In this document: positions 1 to 8,483 of the stretch, in pieces
Numbering within the stretch: position 1 is the stretch's first letter
Layout: every line of letters starts with the position of its first letter
Source of the DNA: Planctomycetota bacterium
GTDB taxonomy: Bacteria; Planctomycetota; Planctomycetia; Pirellulales; UBA1268
Length of the DNA: 44,296 bases
NCBI GenBank assembly: GCA_018970785.1
Contig: JAGWVR010000021.1
Span: forward strand, 1-44,296
Reading direction: 5' to 3'
Notes under the pieces: model-generated
What the model was told of the DNA's origin: nothing
What the model saw: the letters and a program-made list of their open reading frames with translations, nothing else
Databases searched by the model: none
Position numbers and translations under genes: made by a program

Positions 1-1
1 C

Positions 2-340
2 GGTGCGATCGGCGACCGCGTCACGATCGACTACTGCCGCGAAGGGCTGTGGCGCCAGACCGAGGCGACGCTCGTGCCGATGGCCGACGCCCAGTCGGAC
101 CGTCCCCGGCGCCGCGATCTGGCCTTCAGCGGTCCGGTGAGCGAGCGCCGGCAGGACTTCCCGGCCGCCTTCAGCCACGACTCGGTGCTCCCCGCCGACG
201 CCTGCGGGGGTGTCGTCGTCGGTCTCGACGGGCGGGCGGTGGGCCTGTCGATCGCCCGCTTCGACCGGACGACGACCCACGCCCTTCCGGCGGCCGCCGT
301 CCGCGCGGCGCTCGCCCGGCTCCTCCCCGCCGCCCCCTGA
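2..340 (+). CDS. C-terminal part of a trypsin-like/PDZ serine protease (partial)
   Basis: The reading frame is open from the left edge to TGA at 338-340, so the N-terminus lies outside the window. The first residues (GDRVTIDYCREG) look like the end of a PDZ domain. The rest, with a FSHDSVL segment followed by ADACGGVVVGLDGRAVGLSI and an ALPA run, matches the end of an S1C (DegP/HtrA) protease fold, where GGP/GGV normally follows the catalytic GNSGG turn. This gives a PDZ-then-protease-like arrangement typical of planctomycete periplasmic HtrA relatives. The catalytic Ser cannot be confirmed: the DACGG segment has Cys where the usual motif has Ser, so this second module may be inactive. The gene converges on the LysR gene downstream. 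The family call is fair and the exact role is unknown. Confidence 0.6.
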   Translation, partial: GAIGDRVTIDYCREGLWRQTEATLVPMADAQSDRPRRRDLAFSGPVSERRQDFPAAFSHDSVLPADACGGVVVGLDGRAVGLSIARFDRTTTHALPAAAVRAALARLLPAAP

Positions 341-356
341 CGGACCGGCCCGTCAG
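337..356. terminator. hairpin spanning both convergent stop codons
   Basis: CTGACGG (337-343) pairs with CCGTCAG (350-356) around a 6-nt loop. The stem contains the TGA of the protease gene (338-340) and the TGA of the convergent LysR gene (355-353). There is no T-tract, so it could be a shared weak bidirectional terminator or simply two facing stop codons. Confidence 0.35.
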
Positions 357-1255
357 CTGCGGAACAGTTGCCGCCGCGCCTGCTGCGAGATCGCCACCAC
401 GGCGGGATGCTTGAGGCGTTTCTCGACCGAGATCGCATAGAACCGCTCGCGGAGCGATTCCTCGCGCCCGACGACGGTCACGCCGTACATCTGGGTCAGC
501 TCCTCCTCGACCGCCGACGGGGCGGCGAAGATGCCGGCGCCGCTCGCGGCAAACGCCTTGAGCAGCGCGCTGTCGGCGATCTCACCGCGGATCCGCGGGC
601 GGATCTCCTCCTCGTCAAACCACTGGTCGAGCGACCGGCGGAGTGTCGTGCCGGGCACCGGCAGGAGCAGCGGCGCGCCAGTGAGCGACTGCGGAAACCC
701 GCGCCGGTACTGGCGGGCCAGGGTCTCGGTGGCGAGGAAGGAGACGCCGCAATCGCCGAGCAGGTGGCTGAACGTCTTGGTGCCGACACGCGGGCTGGCG
801 GGATAGTCGGTGACCACGAGATCGAGCTCGTGGAGCGCCAGCCGGGCCAGGAGGCGGTCCGGCTCGCCGTCGATGCACGTCACCCGGATGTCGGCGTCGA
901 GGTGGAGCGCCGGCTCGAGGAGCCGATGGACGAGGACCTTGGGGAGGGCGTCGGCGACACCGACCGAGAACCGCATCGCACGCCCCGTGGGGCGGTCGGC
1001 GAGGGCATCCTGCAGCTCGCGGCCGAGCGCGAAGATTTCCTCCGCGTAGCGGAACACGACGGTGCCGGTCTCGGTCAGCACCAGCGACCGCCCGGAGCGC
1101 TCAAACAGCTTCGCCTGGACGGCCCGCTCGAGGGCCCGGATCTGGCCGCTCACGGTGGGCTGGGTGAGATGGAGCTTGCGGCAGGCTTGCGTGATGCTCC
1201 CCTCCCTGGCGGTCATCCAGAAATAGAGGAGGTGGTGGTAGTTGAGCCATTCCAT
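353..1255 (-). CDS. nhaR: LysR-family transcriptional regulator, NhaR type
   Basis: This is a 300-aa LysR-type DNA-binding regulator. Residues 3-62 form the winged helix-turn-helix (LNYHHLLYFWMTAREGSI, then TQPTVSGQIRALE and LFERSGR). The rest is the periplasmic-binding-protein-like effector domain. The LNYHHLLYFW opening and the short effector domain are characteristic of NhaR, which in enterobacteria activates a Na+/H+ antiporter in response to Na+; no antiporter gene is adjacent here, so the target is unknown. The ATG at 1255 is preferred because LysR homology begins directly there and a GGGAG lies upstream; the frame is open further upstream to 1354. It is divergent from the HPF-like gene across an AT-rich spacer where self-regulation would be expected. 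Confidence 0.8.
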   Translation of the reverse strand: MEWLNYHHLLYFWMTAREGSITQACRKLHLTQPTVSGQIRALERAVQAKLFERSGRSLVLTETGTVVFRYAEEIFALGRELQDALADRPTGRAMRFSVGVADALPKVLVHRLLEPALHLDADIRVTCIDGEPDRLLARLALHELDLVVTDYPASPRVGTKTFSHLLGDCGVSFLATETLARQYRRGFPQSLTGAPLLLPVPGTTLRRSLDQWFDEEEIRPRIRGEIADSALLKAFAASGAGIFAAPSAVEEELTQMYGVTVVGREESLRERFYAISVEKRLKHPAVVAISQQARRQLFRS

Positions 1256-1468
1256 CCCGGTTCGCTCCCTTCCCCCCGCGCGACCGCCCCGCCACCGCGG
1301 CTTTCCCACCCCCCTCGACGGACGGGCGGGATCAGCCCGTTCCCCCGAAAACACCGAAGTTCACTGCGCGTAAAAGATTTTTTCAATATCCCGAACCAAA
1401 ACATCCTATTTGTCCAATGGAAGCTGCCTGCCTACCAATGACGATGAGAAGAGAAGGCGGTTCCGGAC
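1256..1468. promoter_or_regulatory. AT-rich divergent intergenic region
   Basis: This is the spacer between the LysR gene and the exporter run. Positions about 1360-1440 are clearly richer in A+T than the flanking genes, including a T6 run near 1377-1382. It is the likely place for both divergent promoters and a LysR-binding site. No -10/-35 pair is convincing enough to name. Confidence 0.35.
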
Positions 1469-1873
1469 GTGGACCGAGCGATGGAGATGGCGATGGAGTG
1501 GGAATTGCTGCACGACGGGCTTCCCGGGGCTGACCGGCTCCGTGACTCGATCGACGTCCGCCTGCGCTTGGCGCTCGGCCGGCACCGCCGCGCCGTGAGC
1601 AGCGTCGTGGTGCTCCTCCATGGCGGCCGCGATCTCGGCGCGGGCATCGACAAGTCGTGCCGGATCCGTGCCCGGGTGCGAAACGCGGGCGATGTCTTCG
1701 CGCTGGTCGTCGATTCCGACTGGGAGACGGCCATCGAGCGCGCTTGCCAGCGGATCGGCCAGTCGGTCGGCCGCGAGATCGACCGCGCCCGCCGGCTGCC
1801 GCGGCCGGCACCCGTCGGCACCGCTTCCGCCCCGGCCCGCGACGAGCGCACCCCCCTGCTCCCCGAAGCGTAG
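1469..1873 (+). CDS. HPF/RaiA-like (ribosome hibernation factor family) protein
   Basis: This is a 134-aa protein with the beta-alpha-beta pattern of the HPF/RaiA/YfiA family. IDVRLRLALGRHRRAVSSVV gives the first helix and strand, DKSCRIRARV the central strand (compare the DK-x-C motif of HPF proteins), and AIERACQRIGQSVGREIDRAR the long basic C-terminal helix. Members bind the 30S subunit near the decoding centre and stop translation in stationary phase. The chosen start is GTG 1469, with GAGAAGG at 1451-1457; ATG codons at 1481, 1487 and 1493 are alternatives. Only 13 nt separate its stop from the ABC exporter start, so co-transcription with the export genes is likely, which is unusual. It has no long HPF C-terminal dimerisation domain; the tail is Pro/Arg-rich. 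Confidence 0.65.
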   Translation: MDRAMEMAMEWELLHDGLPGADRLRDSIDVRLRLALGRHRRAVSSVVVLLHGGRDLGAGIDKSCRIRARVRNAGDVFALVVDSDWETAIERACQRIGQSVGREIDRARRLPRPAPVGTASAPARDERTPLLPEA

Positions 1874-1886
1874 GTGACGGCTCGGC

Positions 1887-3521
1887 ATGGGCGGTGACCA
1901 CGGCAGCGGCGCGGCCTCCGTGTCGAGCTGGCAGCGGCTCGCGGCGCTGCTGCGCCTCGAGCGCTCCGATTTCCTCACGCTGGCGCTATTCGCCACCGCC
2001 GTCGGCATCCTCTCGATCGTGACGCCGGTCGCGATCGAGCAACTGGTGACGACCGTCAGCTTCGGCTTCCAGCTCTGGCCGGTGTTCGTGCTCTCGGGGG
2101 TGATGCTCGGCTTCCTCCTCCTCTCGGCGGCGCTGCGCTCGCTGCAGCTGCTGGTCGCCGAGTGCCTGCAGCGGCGGATCTTCGTGCGCACCGCCGATGC
2201 CTTCGCCGACCACTTCGCCCGGGCCGAGATCGCCGCCTTCGACGGACGCAACCCGACCGACATCGTCAACCGGTTTTTCGAGGTCTCGTCGGCGCAGAAG
2301 GCGGTGGCCTCGCTGCTGGTCGAGGGGATCGGGATCCTGATGATCTCGGTGGTCGGCCTGATGGTGCTCGCCTTCTACCACCCCACGCTGCTGACGTTCG
2401 CGGTCGTCACGGCGATCCTCGTGATCTTCATGCTCACGATCCTGGGGCGCGGCGGGGTGCGGACGAGCATCGAAGAGAGCTACGCCAAGTTCGACGTGGC
2501 GGCCTGGCTCGAGGAGCTCGCCAAGTGCCCCCACACGTTCCGCTTCGGCCGCGGCGGCGACCTCGCCCACGCCCGTGCCGACGAGCTCGCCGACGCCTAC
2601 GTGCAGGCGCGGCGGCGCCATTTCTCCGTCGTCTGGCGGCAGAACCTGTTCGCCCTGCTCCTCGACGCGATCGGCAGCACGGTGCTTCTCGGCCTCGGCG
2701 GATGGCTGGTGATCAACCGTCAGCTGACGCTCGGCCAGCTCGTCGCCGGCGAGCTGATGGTGGCGCTGGTGCTGTCGGCGATCTCGAAGATCGGCAAGCA
2801 CATCGAGACTTTCTACGACCTCCAGGCGGCGCTCGACAAGCTCGGCGTCATCGACACCCTGCCGCTGGAGCATTCCGGCGGCGAACTGCTGCCGACGAGC
2901 GATCGGCCGATGGCCGTCGTCGCCGAGGTGGTGAGCCGCTCGGGCAAGACACTCCGGCTCGAGGTGCCGCCGGGGCGGCGGATCGCCGTCTACGGACCGT
3001 CCGGCAGCGGCAAGACCACGCTGCTGGAGACGCTCGCCCTGCTCCGCCTGCCCGACCAGGGCCTGCTGGAATTCGACGGGCTCGACGCCCGGTCGCTCGA
3101 CCGGACCGCGACGCGCCTCCAGGTGGCATACGTCGGGCAATCGGAGACGTTCGCCGACACGGTCGCCGAGAACGTCCGCGTCGGCCGCAGCGACATCTCG
3201 GCCGTCGACGTGCGCCGGGCACTGGAGATGGTCGGTCTCGCCAACGACGTCGCGCGCCTGCCCCGGGGGGTCGGCACGGCGCTGGCCGCCGACGGCCGCC
3301 CGCTGTCGGCCAACGCCATCTCCCGGCTGTCGATCGCCCGGGCCATCGTCGGACGCCCACGGCTGCTGCTCATCAACGGGATGCTCGACGCCCTCGACAT
3401 CGCCGACTGCCCGCAATTGATCGAGTCGCTGTTCGACCGCCAGGCTCCCTGGACGCTCGTCATCGTCACCGCCCGTGACGACATCCGCCGTCGCTGCGAC
3501 GAGGCCGTGGAATGGGCGTGA
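1887..3521 (+). CDS. ABC exporter half-transporter (fused membrane domain and degenerate ATPase domain)
   Basis: This is a 544-aa type I exporter half of the MsbA/HlyB class without a peptidase domain. Residues about 25-310 hold the membrane segments. The nucleotide-binding domain begins near 340, with a good Walker A, GPSGSGKT (370-377), and a Q-loop (VAYVGQSE). The rest of the site is degraded: the signature LSGGQ reads LSANA (473-477), Walker B LLLLD reads LLLIN (493-497), the catalytic Glu is Gly498, and the H-loop His is replaced by Ala529 in VTAR. The stop overlaps the HlyD start by 10 nt and a TolC-type gene follows, so this is the inner-membrane part of a tripartite exporter. The protein should still bind ATP; canonical hydrolysis is doubtful. 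The substrate is unknown. Confidence 0.85.
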   Translation: MGGDHGSGAASVSSWQRLAALLRLERSDFLTLALFATAVGILSIVTPVAIEQLVTTVSFGFQLWPVFVLSGVMLGFLLLSAALRSLQLLVAECLQRRIFVRTADAFADHFARAEIAAFDGRNPTDIVNRFFEVSSAQKAVASLLVEGIGILMISVVGLMVLAFYHPTLLTFAVVTAILVIFMLTILGRGGVRTSIEESYAKFDVAAWLEELAKCPHTFRFGRGGDLAHARADELADAYVQARRRHFSVVWRQNLFALLLDAIGSTVLLGLGGWLVINRQLTLGQLVAGELMVALVLSAISKIGKHIETFYDLQAALDKLGVIDTLPLEHSGGELLPTSDRPMAVVAEVVSRSGKTLRLEVPPGRRIAVYGPSGSGKTTLLETLALLRLPDQGLLEFDGLDARSLDRTATRLQVAYVGQSETFADTVAENVRVGRSDISAVDVRRALEMVGLANDVARLPRGVGTALAADGRPLSANAISRLSIARAIVGRPRLLLINGMLDALDIADCPQLIESLFDRQAPWTLVIVTARDDIRRRCDEAVEWA

Positions 3522-4924
3522 CACCTGCACCCACCCGCAGCGGCGGCCAACCGGGCTCGGCCTTGTCACGGGCAGCGACGCCGTGGGGCGTGCGTTTCGT
3601 CGCCCGCCTCCTCCTCCTCACCTTCCTCGCCACCCCATTCCTCCTCGCCTTCGTCCCCTGGCAACAGACCGTCATGTGCCGGGGAACCGTGATCGCCTAC
3701 GCGCCGGTGGAGCGGATGCAGGTCCTCACCGCCCGCGTCTCGGGGCAGGTCACGACCTGGCACGTGGTCGAGGGAAGCCGGGTCAAGATGAACGATCCGG
3801 TTGTCGATATCGAAGACAACGACCCCGATTTGGAGGGGAGACTCGAGGCCCAGCGGAGGTTCCTCGGCGAGCGGCTGGAAGCGGCCCGCGAGGAGGTGGT
3901 GGAGAACACCGCGGCGGCGCGGGCCCAGGAAGGCGCCCGGGCCGCGGCGGTCAAGGCGGCGGAGGCCAACCGTGAAGCGGCACGCAAGGCGATCGACGTC
4001 TCCAAGCAGTCCCTGGCAAACACCGAGTTCGCCAGGAACTTCGAGCGCGACCGCTTCGAGATGTTCGACGACCTGTTCAACAACCCGCAATTCGGCGGCC
4101 TGGAGAGCCGGCTGTCGCGCGACGAGGCCCGGATGCGAGCCGACCGGGCGACGACCGACACCGACAAGGCCCAGGCCGAGCTGCATCGCGCCGAGGCGGC
4201 CCTCCTCACCCAGGAGGCCCTCCTCCTCCAAGCCGATGCCGCCGGCCTGTCGGCGATCGCCGTGGCCCGCAGCAACCTGAGGAAGAGCGAGCAGAACCTG
4301 TTTTCGATCGAGCGCGAGCTCCAGGACATCGACAACCGTATCGAGCGCTTCAAGGCCCGGAAGGTCGTCGCCCCGTGCGACGGGATCGTCTACCGGGTGT
4401 CGGCCAACGTCGGACAGGGCGGGCAGTACGTCAAGGAAGGCGACGAGCTGTGCACGATCGTTCCCGACACCACCGACCGGGTCGCCGAGCTGTTCCTCGA
4501 CGGCATCGACGCGCCGATCGTGCTCGCCTATGCCGAGCAAAAGAAAACGATGCCGCACGTGCGGCTGCAGTTCGAGGGTTGGCCGGCGGTGCAGTTCTCG
4601 GGCTGGCCGGAATTGGCGATCGGCACGTTCGGCGGCCGGGTCCGTCAGGTCGATCCGGCCAGCGGCGGTGGCGGGCAGTTCAGGGTGCTCGTCGAACCGG
4701 AAGCCAAGCTCCAGGGCGACGCCTGGCCGGACGAGAACTTCCTCCGGCAGGGCAACCAGGCCATCGGCTGGGTGTTTCTCAACCGGGTCACGCTCGGCTA
4801 CGAGATCTGGCGCAGGCTCAACGGCTTCCCGCCGGTCCTCGCCCCCGGCGGCAAGGCCATGGACAAGTCCAAGGAAAAGGACAAGGACGGCAAGTCGAAG
4901 GCGCCCAAGATCAAGGTCACCTGA
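3512..4924 (+). CDS. HlyD-family periplasmic adaptor (membrane fusion protein)
   Basis: This is a 470-aa adaptor linking the inner-membrane ABC protein to the outer-membrane channel. A cytosolic N-terminal tail is followed by one membrane segment (about 29-50) and a first biotinyl/lipoyl half (about 69-102, with ARVSGQVTTWHVVEGSRV). A very long alpha-helical hairpin rich in Ala, Glu and Arg covers about 108-280. The second lipoyl half starts at KVVAPCDGIVYRV and ends in GDELCTIV (about 284-320), followed by a beta-barrel region. The C-terminus is a Lys/Asp-rich tail (KSKEKDKDGKSK), unusual for the family and probably disordered. Translation is coupled to the ABC gene: its ATG lies inside the end of that gene, 10 nt before the last base of the stop. 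Confidence 0.9.
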   Translation: MGVTPAPTRSGGQPGSALSRAATPWGVRFVARLLLLTFLATPFLLAFVPWQQTVMCRGTVIAYAPVERMQVLTARVSGQVTTWHVVEGSRVKMNDPVVDIEDNDPDLEGRLEAQRRFLGERLEAAREEVVENTAAARAQEGARAAAVKAAEANREAARKAIDVSKQSLANTEFARNFERDRFEMFDDLFNNPQFGGLESRLSRDEARMRADRATTDTDKAQAELHRAEAALLTQEALLLQADAAGLSAIAVARSNLRKSEQNLFSIERELQDIDNRIERFKARKVVAPCDGIVYRVSANVGQGGQYVKEGDELCTIVPDTTDRVAELFLDGIDAPIVLAYAEQKKTMPHVRLQFEGWPAVQFSGWPELAIGTFGGRVRQVDPASGGGGQFRVLVEPEAKLQGDAWPDENFLRQGNQAIGWVFLNRVTLGYEIWRRLNGFPPVLAPGGKAMDKSKEKDKDGKSKAPKIKVT

Positions 4925-6828
4925 CGGCCAAACGGCCGCCAACGCGGGGCGGTGTCCAGTCGCGCGGGCCGCTGGCCGCACTCGTTCTCGCCCTCGTCGT
5001 GCACGGCGGGATCGCCGAAGCCACCGAGCCGCGCCGCTTCCGGCCGGCAGGAAGGGTCGCACCTCTCGCGCCAGGTCCCGAGGCCGAACTGGGTCTCGAG
5101 TCGGTGGTCAGCGCGTCGTTTCTCCAACTCGCCGACGACGAATCGACCGGCGCGTCGCGCGGGCCCGCCGCTTCCGACGCGGCGACGAATCAGCCGGAGA
5201 TCCCGGATCCCGATCCGGCACCGCTGCCCCGGCCGGCCGACCCCGCTGCCGACCCGGCCGCCGACGACGACGACACGGCGCTCGAACGCGCCGCCACCTC
5301 GGGCACGCTCCCACCGGGCAACCCGCGCGATCCCGACACGCTCCTCCCGCCGCCGGCCAAGCCGTCGGAGTACTACGGCGGCGATGTCGACCAGCGCGAC
5401 GCGCCGCTGCTCCTCGCCGAGGTCCTCGAAAGCGTCCAGCTCCACTACCCGCTGCTCCAGGCGATCGAGCGCGAGCGTGGCGTGGCCGCGGGGCGGTTGA
5501 CGACCGCGATGGGGGCGTTCGACACCGGGATCGGCATGTCGGGCAACGCCCTGGCACCCGGCACCTACGAGAACTACCGCTCCGACTTCGGCCTCACGCA
5601 GCTCTTTCCGACCGCTGGGATCAGCGCTTTCGGCGGGTTCCGCACCGGCTACGGCGACTTCCCCACCTACAACCTCGCCCAGAAGACCGCCACCGGCGGC
5701 GAATGGCGCGGCGGGATCACGATGCCGCTGGCCCGCAACCGCGACATCGACCGCCCGCGCGCCACGCGCGACCAGGCGCGGATCGACATCGCGCTGGCCG
5801 AGCCGGTGATCGAGCGCACCCGGCTCGACTACCTGCGTGGTGCCGCCCGGACCTACTGGAACTGGCTCGGCAACGGCGAACGGCTCGAAGCCACCGAGGA
5901 ACTGGTCGACCTCGCCGTCGAGCGCGACTCGGCGCTCGAGACACGCGTCAAGCGCGGCGCCGCGGCGAACATCGAACGGATCGACAACCAGCAGAACGTC
6001 GCCCTCCGCAACGGCCTGGTCGTCAAGGCCGACCGCTCGCTGCAGCAGGCGACGATCGACCTGTCGCTGTTCTTCCGCGACGCCGCGGGGCGGCCGCTGC
6101 TCGCCTCGCGCCGGCGGATCCGCCCGATGGCCAAGCCGGTGCCCCCCGACCGGACGACGTTCGAGGCGGCCCTCTCCCGGGCCCTCGCCGAACGCCCCGA
6201 ATTCGCCCGCCTCTCGCTGCAGCGCGAGAAGCTGGCGGTCGAGCGCCGCTTCGCCGCGAACCAGATGATGCCGGTGATCGACAGCCAGCTCGTCGGCAAC
6301 CAGGACGCGGCGTTCGGGAAGAGCCCGCTGTCCGGGCCGGACGGGCTCGACCGCCAGGTGCTCCAGGCGGCGCTCGTCTTCCAGCTGCCGGCCCAGCGGC
6401 GCGACGCCCGCGGCCGCCTCGAGACGATCGATTCGCAATTGATCCAGATCGACCGCCAGCTCGAGTATGCCGAGGACAACGTCCGTGCCGAGGTCCAAGA
6501 TGCCTATTCGCTGCTCGAACGGGCCTACGAATTCCACAAGCAGGCGACGCGCCAGGCCGAGCTCGCCACGCTCGTCGCCCGGGCGGAACGGGAGCAGCTC
6601 CGCCTCGGCCGCAGCGACATCCTCCGCGTCACGCTCCGCGAGCAGACCAAGTTCGACGCCCAGATCCTCGAGATCCTCGCCCGCCAGGAGTATTGGCGGG
6701 CCGACAGCGACCTCCGCGCCGCCGACACGTCGCTCGGCCGCGACGCGCTCCCCGAGGTGCTGATGATGCTGCCGGCGGCACCGGCCCGCGCACCTGTCGA
6801 GGAGGTTCCACGCCCGGCGGCCAAGTAG
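4921..6828 (+). CDS. TolC-like outer-membrane efflux protein
   Basis: This is about 635 aa. The first 35 residues form a good signal peptide (basic TAKRPPTR, then a Leu/Ala/Val core ending near GIAEA). A low-complexity Pro/Asp/Ala-rich segment follows (about 75-150). The outer-membrane efflux domain runs from about 160 to 615, with the two long helical repeats typical of the family. No ATG or GTG sits in front of the signal peptide. The best start is CTG 4921, which overlaps the HlyD stop (TGA 4922-4924) and has an AAGG a few bases upstream, so the start is uncertain; the frame is open from further upstream inside hlyD. It completes the ABC-HlyD-TolC set and should form the trans-periplasmic and outer-membrane duct. 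Confidence 0.8.
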   Translation: MTAKRPPTRGGVQSRGPLAALVLALVVHGGIAEATEPRRFRPAGRVAPLAPGPEAELGLESVVSASFLQLADDESTGASRGPAASDAATNQPEIPDPDPAPLPRPADPAADPAADDDDTALERAATSGTLPPGNPRDPDTLLPPPAKPSEYYGGDVDQRDAPLLLAEVLESVQLHYPLLQAIERERGVAAGRLTTAMGAFDTGIGMSGNALAPGTYENYRSDFGLTQLFPTAGISAFGGFRTGYGDFPTYNLAQKTATGGEWRGGITMPLARNRDIDRPRATRDQARIDIALAEPVIERTRLDYLRGAARTYWNWLGNGERLEATEELVDLAVERDSALETRVKRGAAANIERIDNQQNVALRNGLVVKADRSLQQATIDLSLFFRDAAGRPLLASRRRIRPMAKPVPPDRTTFEAALSRALAERPEFARLSLQREKLAVERRFAANQMMPVIDSQLVGNQDAAFGKSPLSGPDGLDRQVLQAALVFQLPAQRRDARGRLETIDSQLIQIDRQLEYAEDNVRAEVQDAYSLLERAYEFHKQATRQAELATLVARAEREQLRLGRSDILRVTLREQTKFDAQILEILARQEYWRADSDLRAADTSLGRDALPEVLMMLPAAPARAPVEEVPRPAAK

Positions 6829-6833
6829 CCGCT

Positions 6834-6850
6834 CGCCGGCCGTGCCGGCG
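6834..6850 (+). terminator. short GC hairpin after the exporter operon
   Basis: CGCCGGC (6834-6840), loop CGT, GCCGGCG (6844-6850). It lies 5 nt after the TolC stop and 16 nt before the next start. No T-tract follows, so termination is only possible, not shown. Confidence 0.35.
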
Positions 6851-6866
6851 CGGCGATACTTGGGCC

Positions 6867-8456
6867 ATGACGCTCCTGCCCGCCGACGCCCCGCCGCTGG
6901 TCCGCCGCCTGCTCGAGCCGGCGGCCTACCCGCATCCGGTCCGCGATCTCCACCTCGTCGAAACCCACATCTCCTGGGTGTTCCTCACCGGCGCGCGGGC
7001 CTACAAGGTGAAGAAGCCGGTCGACCTCGGGTTTCTCGACTTCACCTCGCTCGAGCGCCGCCACGCCTTCTGCCTCGAGGAGGTGCGCCTCAACGGCCGT
7101 TTCGCTCCCGAGCTGTATCTCGGGGCCGTGCCGATCGCCGGCCCGCCCGAGGCCGCCACGATCGGCGGCGCCGGCGAACCGATCGAGTGGGCCGTCTGCC
7201 TCGAACAGTTTCCCGAGCGCGACCGTCTCGACCACGTCCTCGAGCGCGGCGAGCTCTCGCCGGAGGATTGCGCGACGCTGACCGGCGACATCGCCGCGGT
7301 GCAGCGCGAGCTGCTCGTCGCCGACACCGCCGCGCCGTGGGGGACGGCCGTGACGTTCCGGGCGATCGTTCATCTCAACCTCGATCAGTTGGTCGAGCAC
7401 CGCCCCGATCTCGCCGACCGCGCGCGGGGGCTCGCCACCTGGATCGACGGCCAACTGGCACGGCACGGCGAGCGCCTCGCGGCGCGGCGCGGAGCCGGCC
7501 GGGTCCGCGAGTGCCATGGCGACCTCCACCTCGCCAATCTCGTGCGGCACCGAGGGCGGATCGTGGCCTTCGACGGGATCGAGTTCAACGAGTCGCTGCG
7601 CTGGATCGACGTCGCCAACGACGTCGCCTTCCTGGCGATGGATCTCCACGCGCGCGGCCGCCCCGACCTGGCCGCGACGGTCGTCAGCGCGTGGGTCGAG
7701 GCGGCCGACGACCATGGCGCGCTGCCGATCCTGCCGATGTACCTCGTCTACCGGGCGATCGTCCGGGCGGCGGTGGCGGCGATCCGCGCCGGCCAGACGG
7801 CTGGCTCCGGCCTCACGGCCGACGACGACTGCGTGCGCTACCTGGCCCTCGCCGAACGCCTCGCGACCCCGGCGCGACCGCTCCTCGTGGCCACCTGCGG
7901 GATCTCCGGGAGCGGCAAGTCGACGCTCGCCGCGGCCGTCGCCGCGGCGCTGGGGGCGATCCGCCTGCGCAGCGACGTCGAGCGGAAGCGCGGCGCCGGC
8001 CTCGCCCCGACCGACCGACCGGCCGACGCCGCCGCCGCCGCCCTGCTGTATTCGGCGGTGACGACGCGCCGCACATACGAGCGGCTCGCCGAGCTCGCCG
8101 GCGCCGCGCTGGCGGCGGGGTGGAGCGTCGTGATCGACGCCGCCTGCCTTCGCCGCGAGCAGCGCGCCACGATCGCGGCAGTCGCGGCGCGCGGCGCCGT
8201 GGAGCTGGTGTGGCTCGACCTCGACCTCCCGGCGGCCGTCGCCGCCGAGCGCGTCAGGGCGCGGGGCGGGGCCGACCCGTCCGACGCCACCGCCGCGGTG
8301 GTCGCCGCGCAGGTCGCGAGCCGCGAACCGATCACCGCCGCCGAGCTCGTTTCCTCCACGGGCGGGCGGGCGCGGGTCGTTCCGGTGGCTGCCAGCGGGG
8401 CGTTCGACGCCGCCACCGTGGCACGCGTGGCCCGGTTGGCGCGCGGCCCCGAGTGA
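6867..8456 (+). CDS. bifunctional aminoglycoside-phosphotransferase-like / P-loop kinase protein
   Basis: This is a 529-aa two-domain protein. Residues 1 to about 330 are an APH/choline-kinase-type fold: AYKVKKPVDLGFLDF resembles the ATP-binding Lys region, CHGDLHLANLV (His217) is the Brenner catalytic loop, and FDGIEFNESLRWIDVANDVA carries the metal-binding Asp segment. From about 340 there is an AAA-type small-molecule kinase with Walker A GISGSGKS (345-352), a substrate-side SDVERKR, and VVIDAACLRREQR. This fused architecture (COG2187 plus COG0645) is widespread, but its substrate is not established. The start is ATG 6867. It follows the exporter by 38 nt on the same strand but is probably functionally separate. 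Confidence 0.8.
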   Translation: MTLLPADAPPLVRRLLEPAAYPHPVRDLHLVETHISWVFLTGARAYKVKKPVDLGFLDFTSLERRHAFCLEEVRLNGRFAPELYLGAVPIAGPPEAATIGGAGEPIEWAVCLEQFPERDRLDHVLERGELSPEDCATLTGDIAAVQRELLVADTAAPWGTAVTFRAIVHLNLDQLVEHRPDLADRARGLATWIDGQLARHGERLAARRGAGRVRECHGDLHLANLVRHRGRIVAFDGIEFNESLRWIDVANDVAFLAMDLHARGRPDLAATVVSAWVEAADDHGALPILPMYLVYRAIVRAAVAAIRAGQTAGSGLTADDDCVRYLALAERLATPARPLLVATCGISGSGKSTLAAAVAAALGAIRLRSDVERKRGAGLAPTDRPADAAAAALLYSAVTTRRTYERLAELAGAALAAGWSVVIDAACLRREQRATIAAVAARGAVELVWLDLDLPAAVAAERVRARGGADPSDATAAVVAAQVASREPITAAELVSSTGGRARVVPVAASGAFDAATVARVARLARGPE

Positions 8457-8483
8457 CCGCGCGCCCTCCGGCTCACCTGCTGC

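Noticed and set aside
368-1441. Long plus-strand open frame antisense to the LysR gene
   Set aside because: It is an open frame produced by high G+C codon bias; composition is Arg/Gly/Glu repeats with no domain, and the minus-strand LysR is unmistakable.
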